DNA of 64,000 bases from Amycolatopsis sacchari (GTDB lineage Bacteria; Actinomycetota; Actinomycetes; Mycobacteriales; Pseudonocardiaceae), in contig NZ_FORP01000009.1 of the NCBI RefSeq assembly GCF_900114035.1, positions 62,001 through 126,000 on the forward strand, written 5' to 3'. Shown here piece after piece: positions 7,781-16,548 of the stretch. Within the stretch, counting starts at the first letter, position 1, and every line of letters begins with the position of its first letter. Under the pieces are notes generated by a model. It was not told where the DNA came from. It was given only the letters and a program-made list of their open reading frames with translations, and did no database searches. A program made the position numbers and the translations under genes.

Positions 7781-10700
7781 TCAGATGTCGATGGCGGCCT
7801 GGTCCACCCGGCCGGAGGACTCGATCAGCCAGTTGCGCCGCGGCTCCACCTTCTCGCCCATCAGCAGGTCGAGCGCCGCCTCGGCGGCGTCTGCGTCGTC
7901 GAGGGTGATGCGGCGGACCGACCGCGTCGCGGGGTTCATCGTGGTCTCCCACAGCTCGTCGGCGTCCATCTCGCCGAGACCCTTGAACCGGGGAACCGGC
8001 GTGACGATCTGCTTGCCCGCCCGCTCCAGCTCGGCGACCTTCTGCTCCATCTCGCGCTGCGTGAAGGTGAAGTGGGTCTCGGGGTTGCGGCCCTTCGTGG
8101 TGATCTTGTGCAGCGGCGGCATCGCGGCGTACAGCCTGCCGTCCTCGATCACCGGCCGCATGTACCGCGCGAACAGCGTGATCAGCAGCGTCCGGATGTG
8201 CGAGCCGTCGACGTCCGCGTCCGCCATCAGGATCACGCGCCCGTACCGCATCTGCGACAGGTCGAACGTGCGCCCGGTGCCCGCGCCCAGCACCTGCACG
8301 ATGGACGCGATCTCGGCGTTCTTCAGCGTGTCGCCCAGCGACGCCTTCTGCACGTTGAGGATCTTGCCCCGCAACGGCAGCAGCGCCTGGTACTCCGACA
8401 CGCGCGCCATGCGGGCGCTGTTGTGCACGAAGACCCCCGCGTCGAGGGCGAAGTTGTGGTAGCCGTCCACGGTCAGGTCGTAGACGTCGGCTGTCTCGTC
8501 GAGCGCCTCCACCGAAACAACCCGGTGGTTGACCATGGCGGCAGCCTCGCGCAGGGCCTCCAGGTCACCGCCACAACTCGCGGGCAGCCGGTCGAACCGC
8601 AGGCCGGTCCGAGCTGTGCGCAGCCTGTGGGTCTCGTAGGCGTTCGCCAGTTCGGCGTCCGGCACACCGGGCATCACGGTGGCCAGCCGCTTGAGCGCGG
8701 CGACCCGGCGCCCCTCGTTCTGCTGCGCCACCCGTTCTTCTCGTGGCACCGTCGCCACGTAGCGGGCCCGACCCTCCTGGGCCTTCGCCAGGTGGCCGTT
8801 CTCGGGGTCCGCCATCCGCAGCTTCATCCGCAGGGAATGCTGCTCGCCGAACTCAGGGTGGTTCCGGTGCCAGGCCAGCACCGCCGCCCGCTGCCGCTCG
8901 CGTTCGGCGGGATCCGAGAACTGCTCGGCGGTCTTGCGCGAACACCACTCGAGCAGGTCCTCGTCCTGCCACTGCTGCTCGGCGCGCTCGCTCCATCCGG
9001 CTCGCCGCCCGGGCTTCGCGAAGAAGATCCGCACGCGTTCCGCGGCCGCCGCCCGGTGTTCCGGGTGCGCCCAGTAGGCCGCCTGCTGATCACGCATGCG
9101 TTCGGCGTACGTGGCTCGCTCGTCGTCGCCGAGCGAGTCGTACCAGTCCTGGAACCCCTGCTCGAAGCGTTCCCGGAACGCGGGGTCGGCATTGCGCTCG
9201 GCGAGCCGGCGCAGGCATGCGGCGCGGAAGTCCGGATCCTCCCACTGCGCCGACAGCGCGGCGGACTTGAACTCCTGCCCCGCACTGCTGCTCAGCCACG
9301 CGCGGTAACCCTCGTGCACGTGCGGGCCCCTCATCGAGGCGTGCAGCGCGGCGTGGTCCTCCCAGGTCATCCGCCGGAGGTTGCGCGGGTCGTTGTTCCG
9401 CTTGTCAACGTCGACGTGGTGCCGGACGTTGCCGTTGTCCGCGCTGTCGAGACCGTGCCGCAGGTTGTGGGCGTCCGCGAGGTAGTGCGTGTAGACCCAT
9501 TCCGCGCGGTCGTTCATCCACACCCGCTCGTACCCGTCGAGCTTGTCACCCGCGGACTTCGCCGAGACCGAGCGGTACAGCGGCATCAGCGAATCCCCGG
9601 CGACCAGCTCGTCGGCACGGCGGTAGGAGCCGTCCCTCAGCCGGAAGAGGTGGTCCGGCGTGCACCGCACCGACTCGCCGTTGTCCAGCGTCACCCGGAC
9701 CAGCGGGGCGTCGCGCTTGGTCAGCCTCGGCGCGACCAGTGGGACCACCACGACCCGGCCCGCCTTGTTGGTGGCATATCCGAAGTGGCTGATACCACGG
9801 TCCCAATCCGCCGCCAGGTCGGCGAACGACCTGCTCTTCCCGGAGGCGAGCGCGACTTTCGTGTCCCCGGTGAAGCAGCCCAGCGCGCTGTCCCCCTCCA
9901 CGAGGAACAGCTCGCTGCGCGAGACGCCCGTCGTGCGGCAGTCGACGAGCTTCGGCGGCATCGAGGCGCCTTCGAGCGCCGTCTTCCGGCGCGCGGCGTC
10001 CTTCTGCAGCTTCTGCGTCAGCCGCACGCGCGCGGCGTCGACCACCTTCTGCAGCACGACCTTGGCCTCGGCCTTGGTCTTGCGGTCCTCCGTCCAGGCC
10101 TTCAGCTGCTTCTCCACGATGCCCTGGATCACGCGCGTGATCCCGGCCGTGGACAGCTCGTCCTTGGTCTGGGAGGTGAACTGCGGCTCCGGGATGCGCA
10201 CGTGGATCACGGCCGTCATGCCCTCGAGCACGTCGTCGACCGTCGGCAGGTCCTCCTTGGGCTTGAGCAGCCCGCGGGTCTTGGAAATGGCCTCCTGCAA
10301 CGCTTTCAGCGCACCGCGGTCGAACCCGCGGCGGTGGGTGCCGCCGTGCACGTTGCGGATCGTGTTGGTGAAGCACTCCACCGTGCGCTCGTAGCCGGTG
10401 CTCCACCGCAGCGCCACCTCGACCTCGGCGCGACGCTCCACATTGGACTTCATCACGCCGTTCTCGTCGGCGGCGTTCTCCTTGTACGTGCCCTCACCGG
10501 TGATCATGAGGGTGCCCGAGACCGGCTTGTCCCCGCCCGGCGTCAGGAAGTCGACCATGTCGCGCAGGCCGTTGGGGTAGGAGAAGGTCTCCTCGCTGAT
10601 CGAGCCCTCGGTCGCGTCCCGCAGCACGTACGTGACGCCGGGCACGAGGAACGCGGTGTTGCGCAGCTTGGTGCGCACGGCCTCGACGTCGAGCTTCGCA

Positions 10701-11296
10701 CCGCTCTCGAAGTAGCGGGCGTCGTACCAGTAGCGGATCGAGGTGCCGGTGCGCTCGCCGCGCTTCATCTTCCCGGCCACGCGCAGGCCCGGCTGCGGCG
10801 TGAACTTCGCCTTCGGCCCCGGCCCGTCGAACACCCCGGGCGTGCCGTGCGCGAACGACATCTCGTGCACCTTGCCCGCGTTCTTGACCGTGACGTCGAA
10901 GCGGTGGGACAGCGCGTTGACCGCCGACGCGCCGACCCCGTGCAGGCCGCCGGACGTCTTGTAGCCGGAGCCGCCGAACTTGCCGCCCGCGTGCAGCCGC
11001 GTCAGCACCAGCTCGACGCCGGAAAGGCCCGACTTGGCGTGCTTGTCCGTGGGGATGCCGCGGCCGTCGTCGTCGACCTGGACGCTGCCGTCGGCGTGCA
11101 GGGTGACCACGACGCGGGTGGCGTGACCGGCGACACCCTCGTCGGTCGAGTTGTCCACGATCTCGGTGAGGAGGTGGTTGATCCCGCGGCTGTCGGTGGA
11201 CCCGATGTACATGCCGGGCCGCTTCCGGACGGCTTCCAGGCCCTCGAGGTGCGTGAGGTCGTCGGCTCCGTACAGGGGCTCAGCAGAGGCGGTCAC
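7781..11296 (-). CDS. parE: Type II DNA topoisomerase subunit B (ParE-like) interrupted by an intein
   Basis: A 1171-residue precursor. The GHKL ATPase domain shows VRKRPGMYIGST, EIVDNSTDE, DDGRGIPTDKH and GLHGVGASAVNAL. The TOPRIM motif EGDSALG is split by a 486-residue intein, after which SARMARVSEYQALLPLRGK and DADVDGSHIRTLL complete TOPRIM. Mature length is about 685 residues. The GTG at 11296 is chosen because GGGAG lies about 9 nt upstream and the protein then begins just before the conserved LEGLEAVRKRPGMY. An upstream in-frame extension would run through the divergent pseudouridine synthase gene and has no homology. EGDSALG rather than EGDSAGG, and pairing with a ParC-like subunit lacking a GyrA box, suggest topoisomerase IV. 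Confidence 0.88.
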   Translation of the reverse strand: MTASAEPLYGADDLTHLEGLEAVRKRPGMYIGSTDSRGINHLLTEIVDNSTDEGVAGHATRVVVTLHADGSVQVDDDGRGIPTDKHAKSGLSGVELVLTRLHAGGKFGGSGYKTSGGLHGVGASAVNALSHRFDVTVKNAGKVHEMSFAHGTPGVFDGPGPKAKFTPQPGLRVAGKMKRGERTGTSIRYWYDARYFESGAKLDVEAVRTKLRNTAFLVPGVTYVLRDATEGSISEETFSYPNGLRDMVDFLTPGGDKPVSGTLMITGEGTYKENAADENGVMKSNVERRAEVEVALRWSTGYERTVECFTNTIRNVHGGTHRRGFDRGALKALQEAISKTRGLLKPKEDLPTVDDVLEGMTAVIHVRIPEPQFTSQTKDELSTAGITRVIQGIVEKQLKAWTEDRKTKAEAKVVLQKVVDAARVRLTQKLQKDAARRKTALEGASMPPKLVDCRTTGVSRSELFLVEGDSALGCFTGDTKVALASGKSRSFADLAADWDRGISHFGYATNKAGRVVVVPLVAPRLTKRDAPLVRVTLDNGESVRCTPDHLFRLRDGSYRRADELVAGDSLMPLYRSVSAKSAGDKLDGYERVWMNDRAEWVYTHYLADAHNLRHGLDSADNGNVRHHVDVDKRNNDPRNLRRMTWEDHAALHASMRGPHVHEGYRAWLSSSAGQEFKSAALSAQWEDPDFRAACLRRLAERNADPAFRERFEQGFQDWYDSLGDDERATYAERMRDQQAAYWAHPEHRAAAAERVRIFFAKPGRRAGWSERAEQQWQDEDLLEWCSRKTAEQFSDPAERERQRAAVLAWHRNHPEFGEQHSLRMKLRMADPENGHLAKAQEGRARYVATVPREERVAQQNEGRRVAALKRLATVMPGVPDAELANAYETHRLRTARTGLRFDRLPASCGGDLEALREAAAMVNHRVVSVEALDETADVYDLTVDGYHNFALDAGVFVHNSARMARVSEYQALLPLRGKILNVQKASLGDTLKNAEIASIVQVLGAGTGRTFDLSQMRYGRVILMADADVDGSHIRTLLITLFARYMRPVIEDGRLYAAMPPLHKITTKGRNPETHFTFTQREMEQKVAELERAGKQIVTPVPRFKGLGEMDADELWETTMNPATRSVRRITLDDADAAEAALDLLMGEKVEPRRNWLIESSGRVDQAAIDI
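8420..9877 (-). other. Intein in ParE (486 aa, HNH-type endonuclease and helical repeats)
   Basis: In-frame insertion covering residues 474-959 between EGDSALG and SARMARV. It starts CFTGDTKVALASGKSRSF, carries VTLDNGESVRCTPDHLFRLRDGSY as block B, and ends VYDLTVDGYHNFALD...FVHN before Ser. The ends and the G/S insertion site are the same as in the cyanobacterial Ssp GyrB intein. The endonuclease is a different kind: HHVDVDKRNNDPRNLRRMTWEDH has the HNH pattern. It is followed by about 200 residues of Trp/Arg-rich helical repeats of the WEDPDFRAACLRR type, reminiscent of modular DNA-binding repeats in HNH homing enzymes. All splicing residues (Cys1, His-Asn, +1 Ser) are present. Confidence 0.9.
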
Positions 11297-11416
11297 AGGG
11301 TGTTTCTCCCAGGTCGTGGCGGATTGCGGTGTCGGCAGGCGACCCACGGTAGGACAGGGTATCCGACCCTGCCGACAAAACCGTGTTCCTTCCGGCACGT
11401 GCCGTACCCTCGGCAC

Positions 11417-12349
11417 GTGAGGAAGCGGCCCGAAGCACCGTTGCCGCAGCGCAACGGACTGGACCCCGCCCGGATGAAACTGCCGGCAGAGGGGTCGTGG
11501 GCGACCATCCGCGACCACCTGGTCGAACGCATCCCCCGGCTGCCGCCGGGCCGGCTGGACGAGATGCTCGCCGAGGGCCGGATCGTGGGGCTGGACGGCC
11601 CGATCACCCGCGAAACACCGTTCAAGGCGGGCGCGTACGTCTGGTTCCACCGCGACCTGCCGGACGAGGTGCCGGTGCCGTTCGAGATCGCGGTCCTGCA
11701 CCACGACGAGCACCTCGTCGTGGTGGACAAACCGCACTTCCTCGCCACGATCCCGCGCGGGCAGCACGTGCTGGAGACCGCGCTCGTGCGGCTGCGCCGC
11801 GACCTGGGCCTGCCCGAGCTGAGCCCCGCGCACCGGCTGGACCGCGTCACCGCGGGGCTGCTGATGTTCGTCACCCGGCGCGAGCACCGCGGCGCGTACC
11901 AGACGTTGTTCCGCGACCGCCGGGTCCGCAAGGAGTACGAGGCGATCGCGCCGTACGACCCGTCGGTGGAGCTGCCGGCGACGGTGGTCAGCCGGATCGT
12001 CAAGGAGCGCGGAAGGGTTACGGCGGAAGAGGTTCCGGGCCCGCCGAACGCCGAGACGTACGTGGAGCTGCTGGAGCACGCCGGCGGCCTCGGCCGCTAC
12101 CGGCTGGTGCCGGCGACGGGGCGTACCCACCAGCTGCGGGTGCACCTGAACCGGCTGGGCATCCCGATCCTGGGCGACCGGTTCTACCCGGTGCTGCGGG
12201 AAACCCCGTTGCACGACTTCAGCAGGCCGCTGCAGCTGCTGGCGAAGACGCTGGAGTTCCGCGATCCGCTGACCGGCGAGGACCGCCGGTTCGAAAGCCG
12301 CCGGACGTTGCAGGCGTGGGATTCCTACACCGAATGGGAATCTTCGTAG
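11417..12349 (+). CDS. RluA-family pseudouridine synthase
   Basis: A 310-residue protein with the RluA catalytic motif AHRLDRVTAGLL (Asp142 is the nucleophile), VVVDKPHFLATIPRG upstream and GRTHQLRVHLNRLG downstream. Family members isomerise specific uridines in 23S rRNA or tRNA; which site is modified cannot be told. The first ~80 residues do not show a clear S4 domain. The GTG at 11417 is preferred: a TACCCT hexamer ends 6 nt upstream and no Shine-Dalgarno sequence is present, as expected for a leaderless transcript. It is divergent from parE, with 120 bp between the two starts, and no functional link to it is apparent. Confidence 0.88.
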   Translation: MRKRPEAPLPQRNGLDPARMKLPAEGSWATIRDHLVERIPRLPPGRLDEMLAEGRIVGLDGPITRETPFKAGAYVWFHRDLPDEVPVPFEIAVLHHDEHLVVVDKPHFLATIPRGQHVLETALVRLRRDLGLPELSPAHRLDRVTAGLLMFVTRREHRGAYQTLFRDRRVRKEYEAIAPYDPSVELPATVVSRIVKERGRVTAEEVPGPPNAETYVELLEHAGGLGRYRLVPATGRTHQLRVHLNRLGIPILGDRFYPVLRETPLHDFSRPLQLLAKTLEFRDPLTGEDRRFESRRTLQAWDSYTEWESS

Positions 12350-12374
12350 TCTTCCGCAATTTTTGTTTTTGTGC

Positions 12375-12380
12375 TATACT
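12375..12380 (+). promoter_or_regulatory. Putative -10 element (TATACT) in an AT-rich island
   Basis: The 58 bp between the two flanking genes contain a run of T residues and a near-consensus TATACT, in striking contrast to the surrounding ~70% GC. It would serve the methyltransferase gene that starts 28 bp downstream. A good -35 hexamer at 16-18 bp upstream is not evident. Confidence 0.5.
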
Positions 12381-12407
12381 CCGGAATTGTTCGGCTAGCT
12401 TGGCCGC

Positions 12408-13214
12408 ATGATTCCTCCTACCGCTTTCACCGCCGCGGCCGCCCGTGCCGCCCACCTCGTCGTCGACGGCGAGCCGCGCCTGTTCGCCGACCCCGCCGCG
12501 GAGGTCCTGCTGGGCGAGCACGCGGCGGAACTCCTGCGCTACCACCGGGAACACGGCGAGCACCCCGTCCTGCGCAGCGCCCGCGTGCAGACGACCGTGC
12601 GCAGCCGGTTCACCGAGGACAGGCTCGCCGCCTCCGGTCTGGCGCAGTACGTGCTGCTGGGCGCGGGCCTCGATTCCTTCGCGCACCGGAATTCGCTGGG
12701 GGTGCGGGTGTTCGAGGTGGACCGGCCGGGGGCGCAGGAGTGGAAACGGGGCCGCCTGCCGGGCGAAGTGACGTACGTGCCGGTGGACTTCGAGTCCGAC
12801 GACCTGCCGTCGGCCCTGCGCAAGGCCGGGTTCTCGATGGACGAGCCCGCTTTCGTCGCCTGGCTGGGAGTCACGATGTACCTCTCGGCGACGGCGATCG
12901 ACCGAACACTGGCGGCGTTGGGCGAGCTGGCGCGGGGTTCGCAGCTGACCGCGGACTACCTCGTGCCCCCGGAACTGCGCGCCCCGGAAGCACAGGCCTA
13001 TGTGGACGCGGTGGCCGCGATGACGGCCGAACGTGGTGAGCCTTGGCGCACGTGCCTGTCCCCGCAGCGGATGGCGGAACTGCTGGCGGCCCACGGGTTT
13101 CGTGTGCTCACCGACGCGAGTCAGCGCGAGGGGGTCGATCCGGCCTTGTGGCAGCGGGAGGACGGCCTGACCCCCGGCTCGCTGTCGCGCCTGGTGCACG
13201 CCGAGCTTCGATGA
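12408..13214 (+). CDS. SAM-dependent methyltransferase, TIGR00027/LCMT-like family
   Basis: A 268-residue class I methyltransferase of the leucine carboxyl methyltransferase-like family that is heavily expanded in actinobacteria. Diagnostic stretches are RSRFTEDRL, the SAM-binding VLLGAGLDSFAHR, the acidic VFEVDRPG and VAWLGVTMYLS. The methyl acceptor of these proteins is mostly unknown; an O-methyltransferase role on a small carboxylate or hydroxyl is the usual guess. The ATG at 12408 directly precedes the conserved N-terminal helix. No Shine-Dalgarno sequence is seen, but a strong -10 lies 28 bp upstream. It converges on the CobW gene; their stop codons are 9 bp apart within a short hairpin. 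Confidence 0.87.
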   Translation: MIPPTAFTAAAARAAHLVVDGEPRLFADPAAEVLLGEHAAELLRYHREHGEHPVLRSARVQTTVRSRFTEDRLAASGLAQYVLLGAGLDSFAHRNSLGVRVFEVDRPGAQEWKRGRLPGEVTYVPVDFESDDLPSALRKAGFSMDEPAFVAWLGVTMYLSATAIDRTLAALGELARGSQLTADYLVPPELRAPEAQAYVDAVAAMTAERGEPWRTCLSPQRMAELLAAHGFRVLTDASQREGVDPALWQREDGLTPGSLSRLVHAELR

Positions 13215-13227
13215 GGAAGATCCTCAT
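13211..13227. terminator. Short inverted repeat spanning two convergent stop codons
   Basis: ATGAGG-AAGAT-CCTCAT forms a perfect 6-bp stem with a 5-nt loop. The TGA of the methyltransferase lies in the left arm and the stop of the CobW gene in the right arm. It could act as a weak bidirectional terminator. There is no T-tract, so this is tentative. Confidence 0.35.
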
Positions 13228-14207
13228 GAGGAATGGTGCAGCACACGCAACATCGCGTTCGGGTCGATGTTCCCCGGCTCCGGTTCGACGCACGCGGAAA
13301 GCCCGGCGAGCAGCGCTTCCTCGTCGAGACCGGTGCCGATCAACACCAGCGAAGTGCGTGGCTCGCCCGGCCACTCCGAACGCTCGAAACGCAGGTAGCG
13401 CCCCACGGTGTGCAGCGTGTACCGCTCGGGCACGCCGAAGTGGACCGTGCCCTTCGCGCGGTACAGCCCCTCCGGTCGCTCGTCGAGAAAACGCAGGAAC
13501 CGCCGTGGGTGCAGCACTTCCGGCGTGTCGAACGCGACCGTCTGGTACTCGGCGTGCAGGTGCCCGTCGTGGTCGAGGAGTTCGTCGAACGACAACTGCT
13601 CCACCGCGGGTTTCGGACGCTCCACGGGATCGAGCAGCAACGCGAGGTCGATGCGGCCGTGCGTCACGGGCAGCACCGGACGGCCACCGCTCAGTTTCCC
13701 CACCAGCACACGCAGTTCCTCGGCCCGCTCGGGCGAGACGCGGTCGACCTTGTTCAGCACCACCAGATCCGCGAACGCCAGGTGCCGGTCCAGCTCCGGG
13801 TGCCGCTCCCGCGTGGACTCGAACTCGGCGGCGTCCACGACCTCGACCAGGCCGCCGTACTCGATGCCCTCGTGCGTGGCGGACAACACCAACTGCACCA
13901 GTTCACGCGGCTCCGCCAGACCGCTGGCCTCGATGACGATCAGGTCCAGGTCCGCCTGCGTCAGCCGCTCCAGCATCCGGTCCAGCCCGCTCGCGTCCAC
14001 CGCGCAGCACAGGCAGCCGTTGCCGAGGGAAACCGACGCGTCCACCTGGCCCGCGACCGTCAGCGCGTCCACGTTGATCGCGCCGAAGTCGTTGACCAGC
14101 ACGCCGATCCGCACGCCGCGGTCGTTGTGCAGCAGGTGGTTGAGCAGTGTGGTCTTGCCCACGCCCAGAAAACCCGCGAGCACGAGGACGGGAACGCGCG
14201 AATGCAT
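13224..14207 (-). CDS. CobW/G3E-family GTP-binding protein (putative metal chaperone)
   Basis: About 327 residues from the chosen ATG at 14207. The start VPVLVLAGFLGVGKTTLLN contains the Walker A loop. GNGCLCCAV is the CxCC metal-binding motif of the G3E GTPases, followed by ASGLAEP and NKVD (guanine specificity). A CobW C-terminal domain follows. These proteins use GTP hydrolysis to deliver metals, often zinc, to client enzymes. Two alternative upstream in-frame ATGs (14219, 14246) exist. 14207 gives the family-typical N-terminus and leaves room for the divergent MFS promoter. No clear zinc-uptake-regulator (Zur) site was found, so regulation by zinc is not supported here. Confidence 0.85.
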   Translation of the reverse strand: MHSRVPVLVLAGFLGVGKTTLLNHLLHNDRGVRIGVLVNDFGAINVDALTVAGQVDASVSLGNGCLCCAVDASGLDRMLERLTQADLDLIVIEASGLAEPRELVQLVLSATHEGIEYGGLVEVVDAAEFESTRERHPELDRHLAFADLVVLNKVDRVSPERAEELRVLVGKLSGGRPVLPVTHGRIDLALLLDPVERPKPAVEQLSFDELLDHDGHLHAEYQTVAFDTPEVLHPRRFLRFLDERPEGLYRAKGTVHFGVPERYTLHTVGRYLRFERSEWPGEPRTSLVLIGTGLDEEALLAGLSACVEPEPGNIDPNAMLRVLHHSS

Positions 14208-14272
14208 AATCTTCACCATAGTGGGTAGTAGGGGGCGTTTCACCAACAGCGGCAGTGGGCATACTGCGGATC

Positions 14273-15670
14273 GTGCAAAATGGAAAGCTGCAGCTCGAAG
14301 ACGTGACCATCGCGGACCGGCAGGTGGTCCGCAGAGCGGTCGGCGCGGCGGCCGTCGGCAACATCACAGAGTGGTACGACTTCGGGGTCTACGGATATCT
14401 CGCGACGACGATCACCCACGTCTTCTTCTCGGGTCTGCCGTCCACCATGGGCACGATCGCCACTTTCGGCCTGTTCGCGGTCTCGTTCCTGATCCGCCCG
14501 TTCGGCAGCCTGTTCTTCGGCCCGCTCGGTGACCGGATCGGCCGCAAGCGCGTGCTGTCGCTGACCGTCATCCTGATGGCCGCCGGCACGTTCGTGATCG
14601 GGGTCGTGCCGAGCTACGCCTCGATCGGCATCGCCGCGCCGCTGCTGGTGCTGCTGGCGCGCCTGCTGCAGGGCGTGTCGACCGGTGGCGAGTACGGCAA
14701 CGCGATGACGTTCATCGCCGAGTACGCCCCCGACAAGCGCCGCGGGTTCCTCGGCAGCTGGCTGGAGTTCGGGACGCTGACCGGCTACGCGTTCGGCGCG
14801 ACGATCGCCACCGTGCTGACCGCGGTGCTCACGCCCGACCAGCTGCTGTCGTGGGGCTGGCGCATCCCGTTCCTGATCGCGCTGCCGCTCGGCGCGGTCG
14901 GCCTGTACCTGCGGCTCAAGCTGGAGGAGACGCCGGCGTTCGCGGAGCTGATGGCGCAGACGAAGAAGGCGAACCAGCCGCAGAAGTCCGAGTTCCGCAG
15001 CGTGTTCGTCGACCACTGGCCCGCGATGCTGCTGTGCGCCGGGCTCGTGCTGGCCTGGAACGTGACGAACTACATGCTCACCAGCTACGTCCCCACCTAC
15101 CTGACCGACACGCTGCCCAGCCGCGGCCACACGGGCACCGGCGAGACCGCGTCGCAGGTGCTGCAGATCGTGGTGCTGGTCGTGCTGATGCTCGTGATCA
15201 CCTTCCTCGGCCGCCTGTCGGACCGCGTCGGGCGCAGGCGGGTGGTGCTCGGCGGCTGCGTCGCGCTGGTGGTGCTGTCGCTGCCGTCGGTGCTCCTGCT
15301 GCGCGCCGGCGGGGACGTGCGGACGCTGCTGGGGCTGCTGATCATGGGGCTGACGCTGATCTGCTTCTCCGCGGTGCTGCCCTCGACGCTGCCCGCCATG
15401 TTCCCGACCCACGTCAGGGCGGGTGGGCTGTCGATCGCGTTCAACATCTCGGTGTCGCTGTTCGGCGGGACCACCTCGACGGTGATGAGCGCGCTCGTCG
15501 CGGGCACCGGTGACCTGAACTGGCCCGCCTACTACCTGATGGGCGCCGGGGTCATCGGCGCGATCAGCATCCTGCTGACCCGCGAGACCGCGCGGCGCCC
15601 GCTCGACGGGTCCGCGCCCATCGTGGAAACCAGGCAGGAAGCCAGGGAACTGGTGGACGCCGACCGCTGA
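14273..15670 (+). CDS. MFS transporter, metabolite:H+ symporter type
   Basis: A 12-helix permease of the MHS subfamily (ProP/KgtP/citrate type). Evidence is the N-terminal GNITEWYDFGVYGYLA signature, the loop GDRIGRKRVL, the conserved LLQGVSTGGEYG and the second-half repeat GRLSDRVGRRRV. Members import organic acids, betaine or proline with protons; the substrate is not readable. The GTG at 14273 is favoured because CATACT ends 7 nt before it and no Shine-Dalgarno sequence is seen. A GTG at 14255 in the same frame is the alternative and would overlap that hexamer. The C-terminus is short and has no coiled coil of the ProP type. Divergent from the CobW gene. Confidence 0.85.
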   Translation: MQNGKLQLEDVTIADRQVVRRAVGAAAVGNITEWYDFGVYGYLATTITHVFFSGLPSTMGTIATFGLFAVSFLIRPFGSLFFGPLGDRIGRKRVLSLTVILMAAGTFVIGVVPSYASIGIAAPLLVLLARLLQGVSTGGEYGNAMTFIAEYAPDKRRGFLGSWLEFGTLTGYAFGATIATVLTAVLTPDQLLSWGWRIPFLIALPLGAVGLYLRLKLEETPAFAELMAQTKKANQPQKSEFRSVFVDHWPAMLLCAGLVLAWNVTNYMLTSYVPTYLTDTLPSRGHTGTGETASQVLQIVVLVVLMLVITFLGRLSDRVGRRRVVLGGCVALVVLSLPSVLLLRAGGDVRTLLGLLIMGLTLICFSAVLPSTLPAMFPTHVRAGGLSIAFNISVSLFGGTTSTVMSALVAGTGDLNWPAYYLMGAGVIGAISILLTRETARRPLDGSAPIVETRQEARELVDADR

Positions 15671-15676
15671 GGGTCC

Positions 15677-16519
15677 TCAGAGCGCCAGTGACTGGGTGCC
15701 GAGCACGACGGCCAGCTCGAGCCGGTCGGCGTCCTCGGTGCCCGGTTCGGCGGTGTAGACGGTGACGCGCAGGTCGTCGCGGGCGACGAGCAGCATGTCG
15801 CAGTCGAGGGTGATCAGGCCGGCCTCCGGGTGCCGGATGGTCTTGCGCTGCGACGTGTCGGCCGGTGGCGGTGGGGCGTCGGCGTCCCACAGCTCGGCGA
15901 AGCGCGGGCTGCCGGACAAGTCGGCGACGAGGCGCCGCAGGGCGTGGTCGGCCGGGTAGCGCCAGGCCGTCAGGCGCAGGTCGGCGACGAGCTGGGCTTC
16001 GTAATCGGCCTGCTCCTGCGCCGTGTGCACGACCCGCGAAGGCAGGCGGGTCACGTTGCGCCAGACGGCGTTGCGTTCCAGGCCGCGCCAGGCCGTCGTG
16101 TCACCCATCAGCGCGTTGTAGGGCGCGTTGGCGAGCACGAGCGTCCAGCTCGCGTCGTACACGACGACCGGGGTGTGCGACAGGCGGTCGAGCAGCCGCT
16201 GCACGCTCGGCGGAATCCGCGACGGCACGACGTCCGCGCCCGGTGCGGCGTGCCCCGCGAGCCGGTGGAGCAGGTCGCGTTCGGTGTCCGACAGGCGCAG
16301 GGCGCGGGCCAGCGCCTCCACCACCTGCGCCGACGGGGCTGTCGCGCGCCCCTGCTCCAGGCGGGTCAGGTAGTCGGCCGAGATGCCGGCGAGCCCGGCG
16401 AGTTCCTCCCGGCGCAGGCCGCTCGCCCGGCGCCGGGGGCCCACCGGCACGCCGACGGCCTCGGGCGCCACGCGGTCACGCCAGCGGCGCACCGTCCGGC
16501 CGAACTCCCACGCTTCCAC
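15677..16519 (-). CDS. XRE-family regulator with MmyB-like ligand-binding domain
   Basis: A 280-residue protein with an N-terminal helix-turn-helix (GLRREELAGLAGISADYLTRLEQGRATAPS) and a C-terminal PAS-like MmyB/MLTR domain (VVYDASWTLVLANAPYNALMG, TIRHPEAGLITLDCDMLLV). In actinobacteria such regulators usually sit divergently next to the short-chain dehydrogenase they control and respond to a small hydrophobic ligand. That arrangement is seen here with the SDR starting at 16622. GTG 16519 was chosen because it gives the family-typical start, while frames further upstream run into the SDR gene. The convergent MFS gene ends 6 bp away. Confidence 0.88.
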   Translation of the reverse strand: MEAWEFGRTVRRWRDRVAPEAVGVPVGPRRRASGLRREELAGLAGISADYLTRLEQGRATAPSAQVVEALARALRLSDTERDLLHRLAGHAAPGADVVPSRIPPSVQRLLDRLSHTPVVVYDASWTLVLANAPYNALMGDTTAWRGLERNAVWRNVTRLPSRVVHTAQEQADYEAQLVADLRLTAWRYPADHALRRLVADLSGSPRFAELWDADAPPPPADTSQRKTIRHPEAGLITLDCDMLLVARDDLRVTVYTAEPGTEDADRLELAVVLGTQSLAL

Positions 16520-16548
16520 GTGTCCCAGTCTCCGCCCCGCGCGCGGTT

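Noticed and set aside
3895..7908. Very long plus-strand open frame (>1300 codons) opposite parC
   Set aside because: It is the complement of real minus-strand codons with high GC third positions; the composition is Arg/His/Gln/Val-rich with no domain, and the minus strand encodes a clear topoisomerase.
3985..11296. Main chromosomal gyrase genes near oriC
   Set aside because: No dnaA, dnaN or recF neighbours, no GyrA box, and EGDSALG in the B subunit; a second topoisomerase (ParE/ParC-like) fits better.
7589..11416. Plus-strand N-terminal extension of the RluA-type protein
   Set aside because: It runs antisense through parE with no recognisable domain; GTG 11417 gives a normal family length and has a -10 hexamer.
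11297..12214. In-frame upstream extension of parE
   Set aside because: It is antisense to the pseudouridine synthase and lacks homology; GTG 11296 has a ribosome site and precedes the conserved ATPase start.
14200..14255. Zinc-uptake-regulator (Zur) box upstream of the CobW gene
   Set aside because: No convincing TGAAAA-type palindrome could be found; only weak partial symmetry is present.
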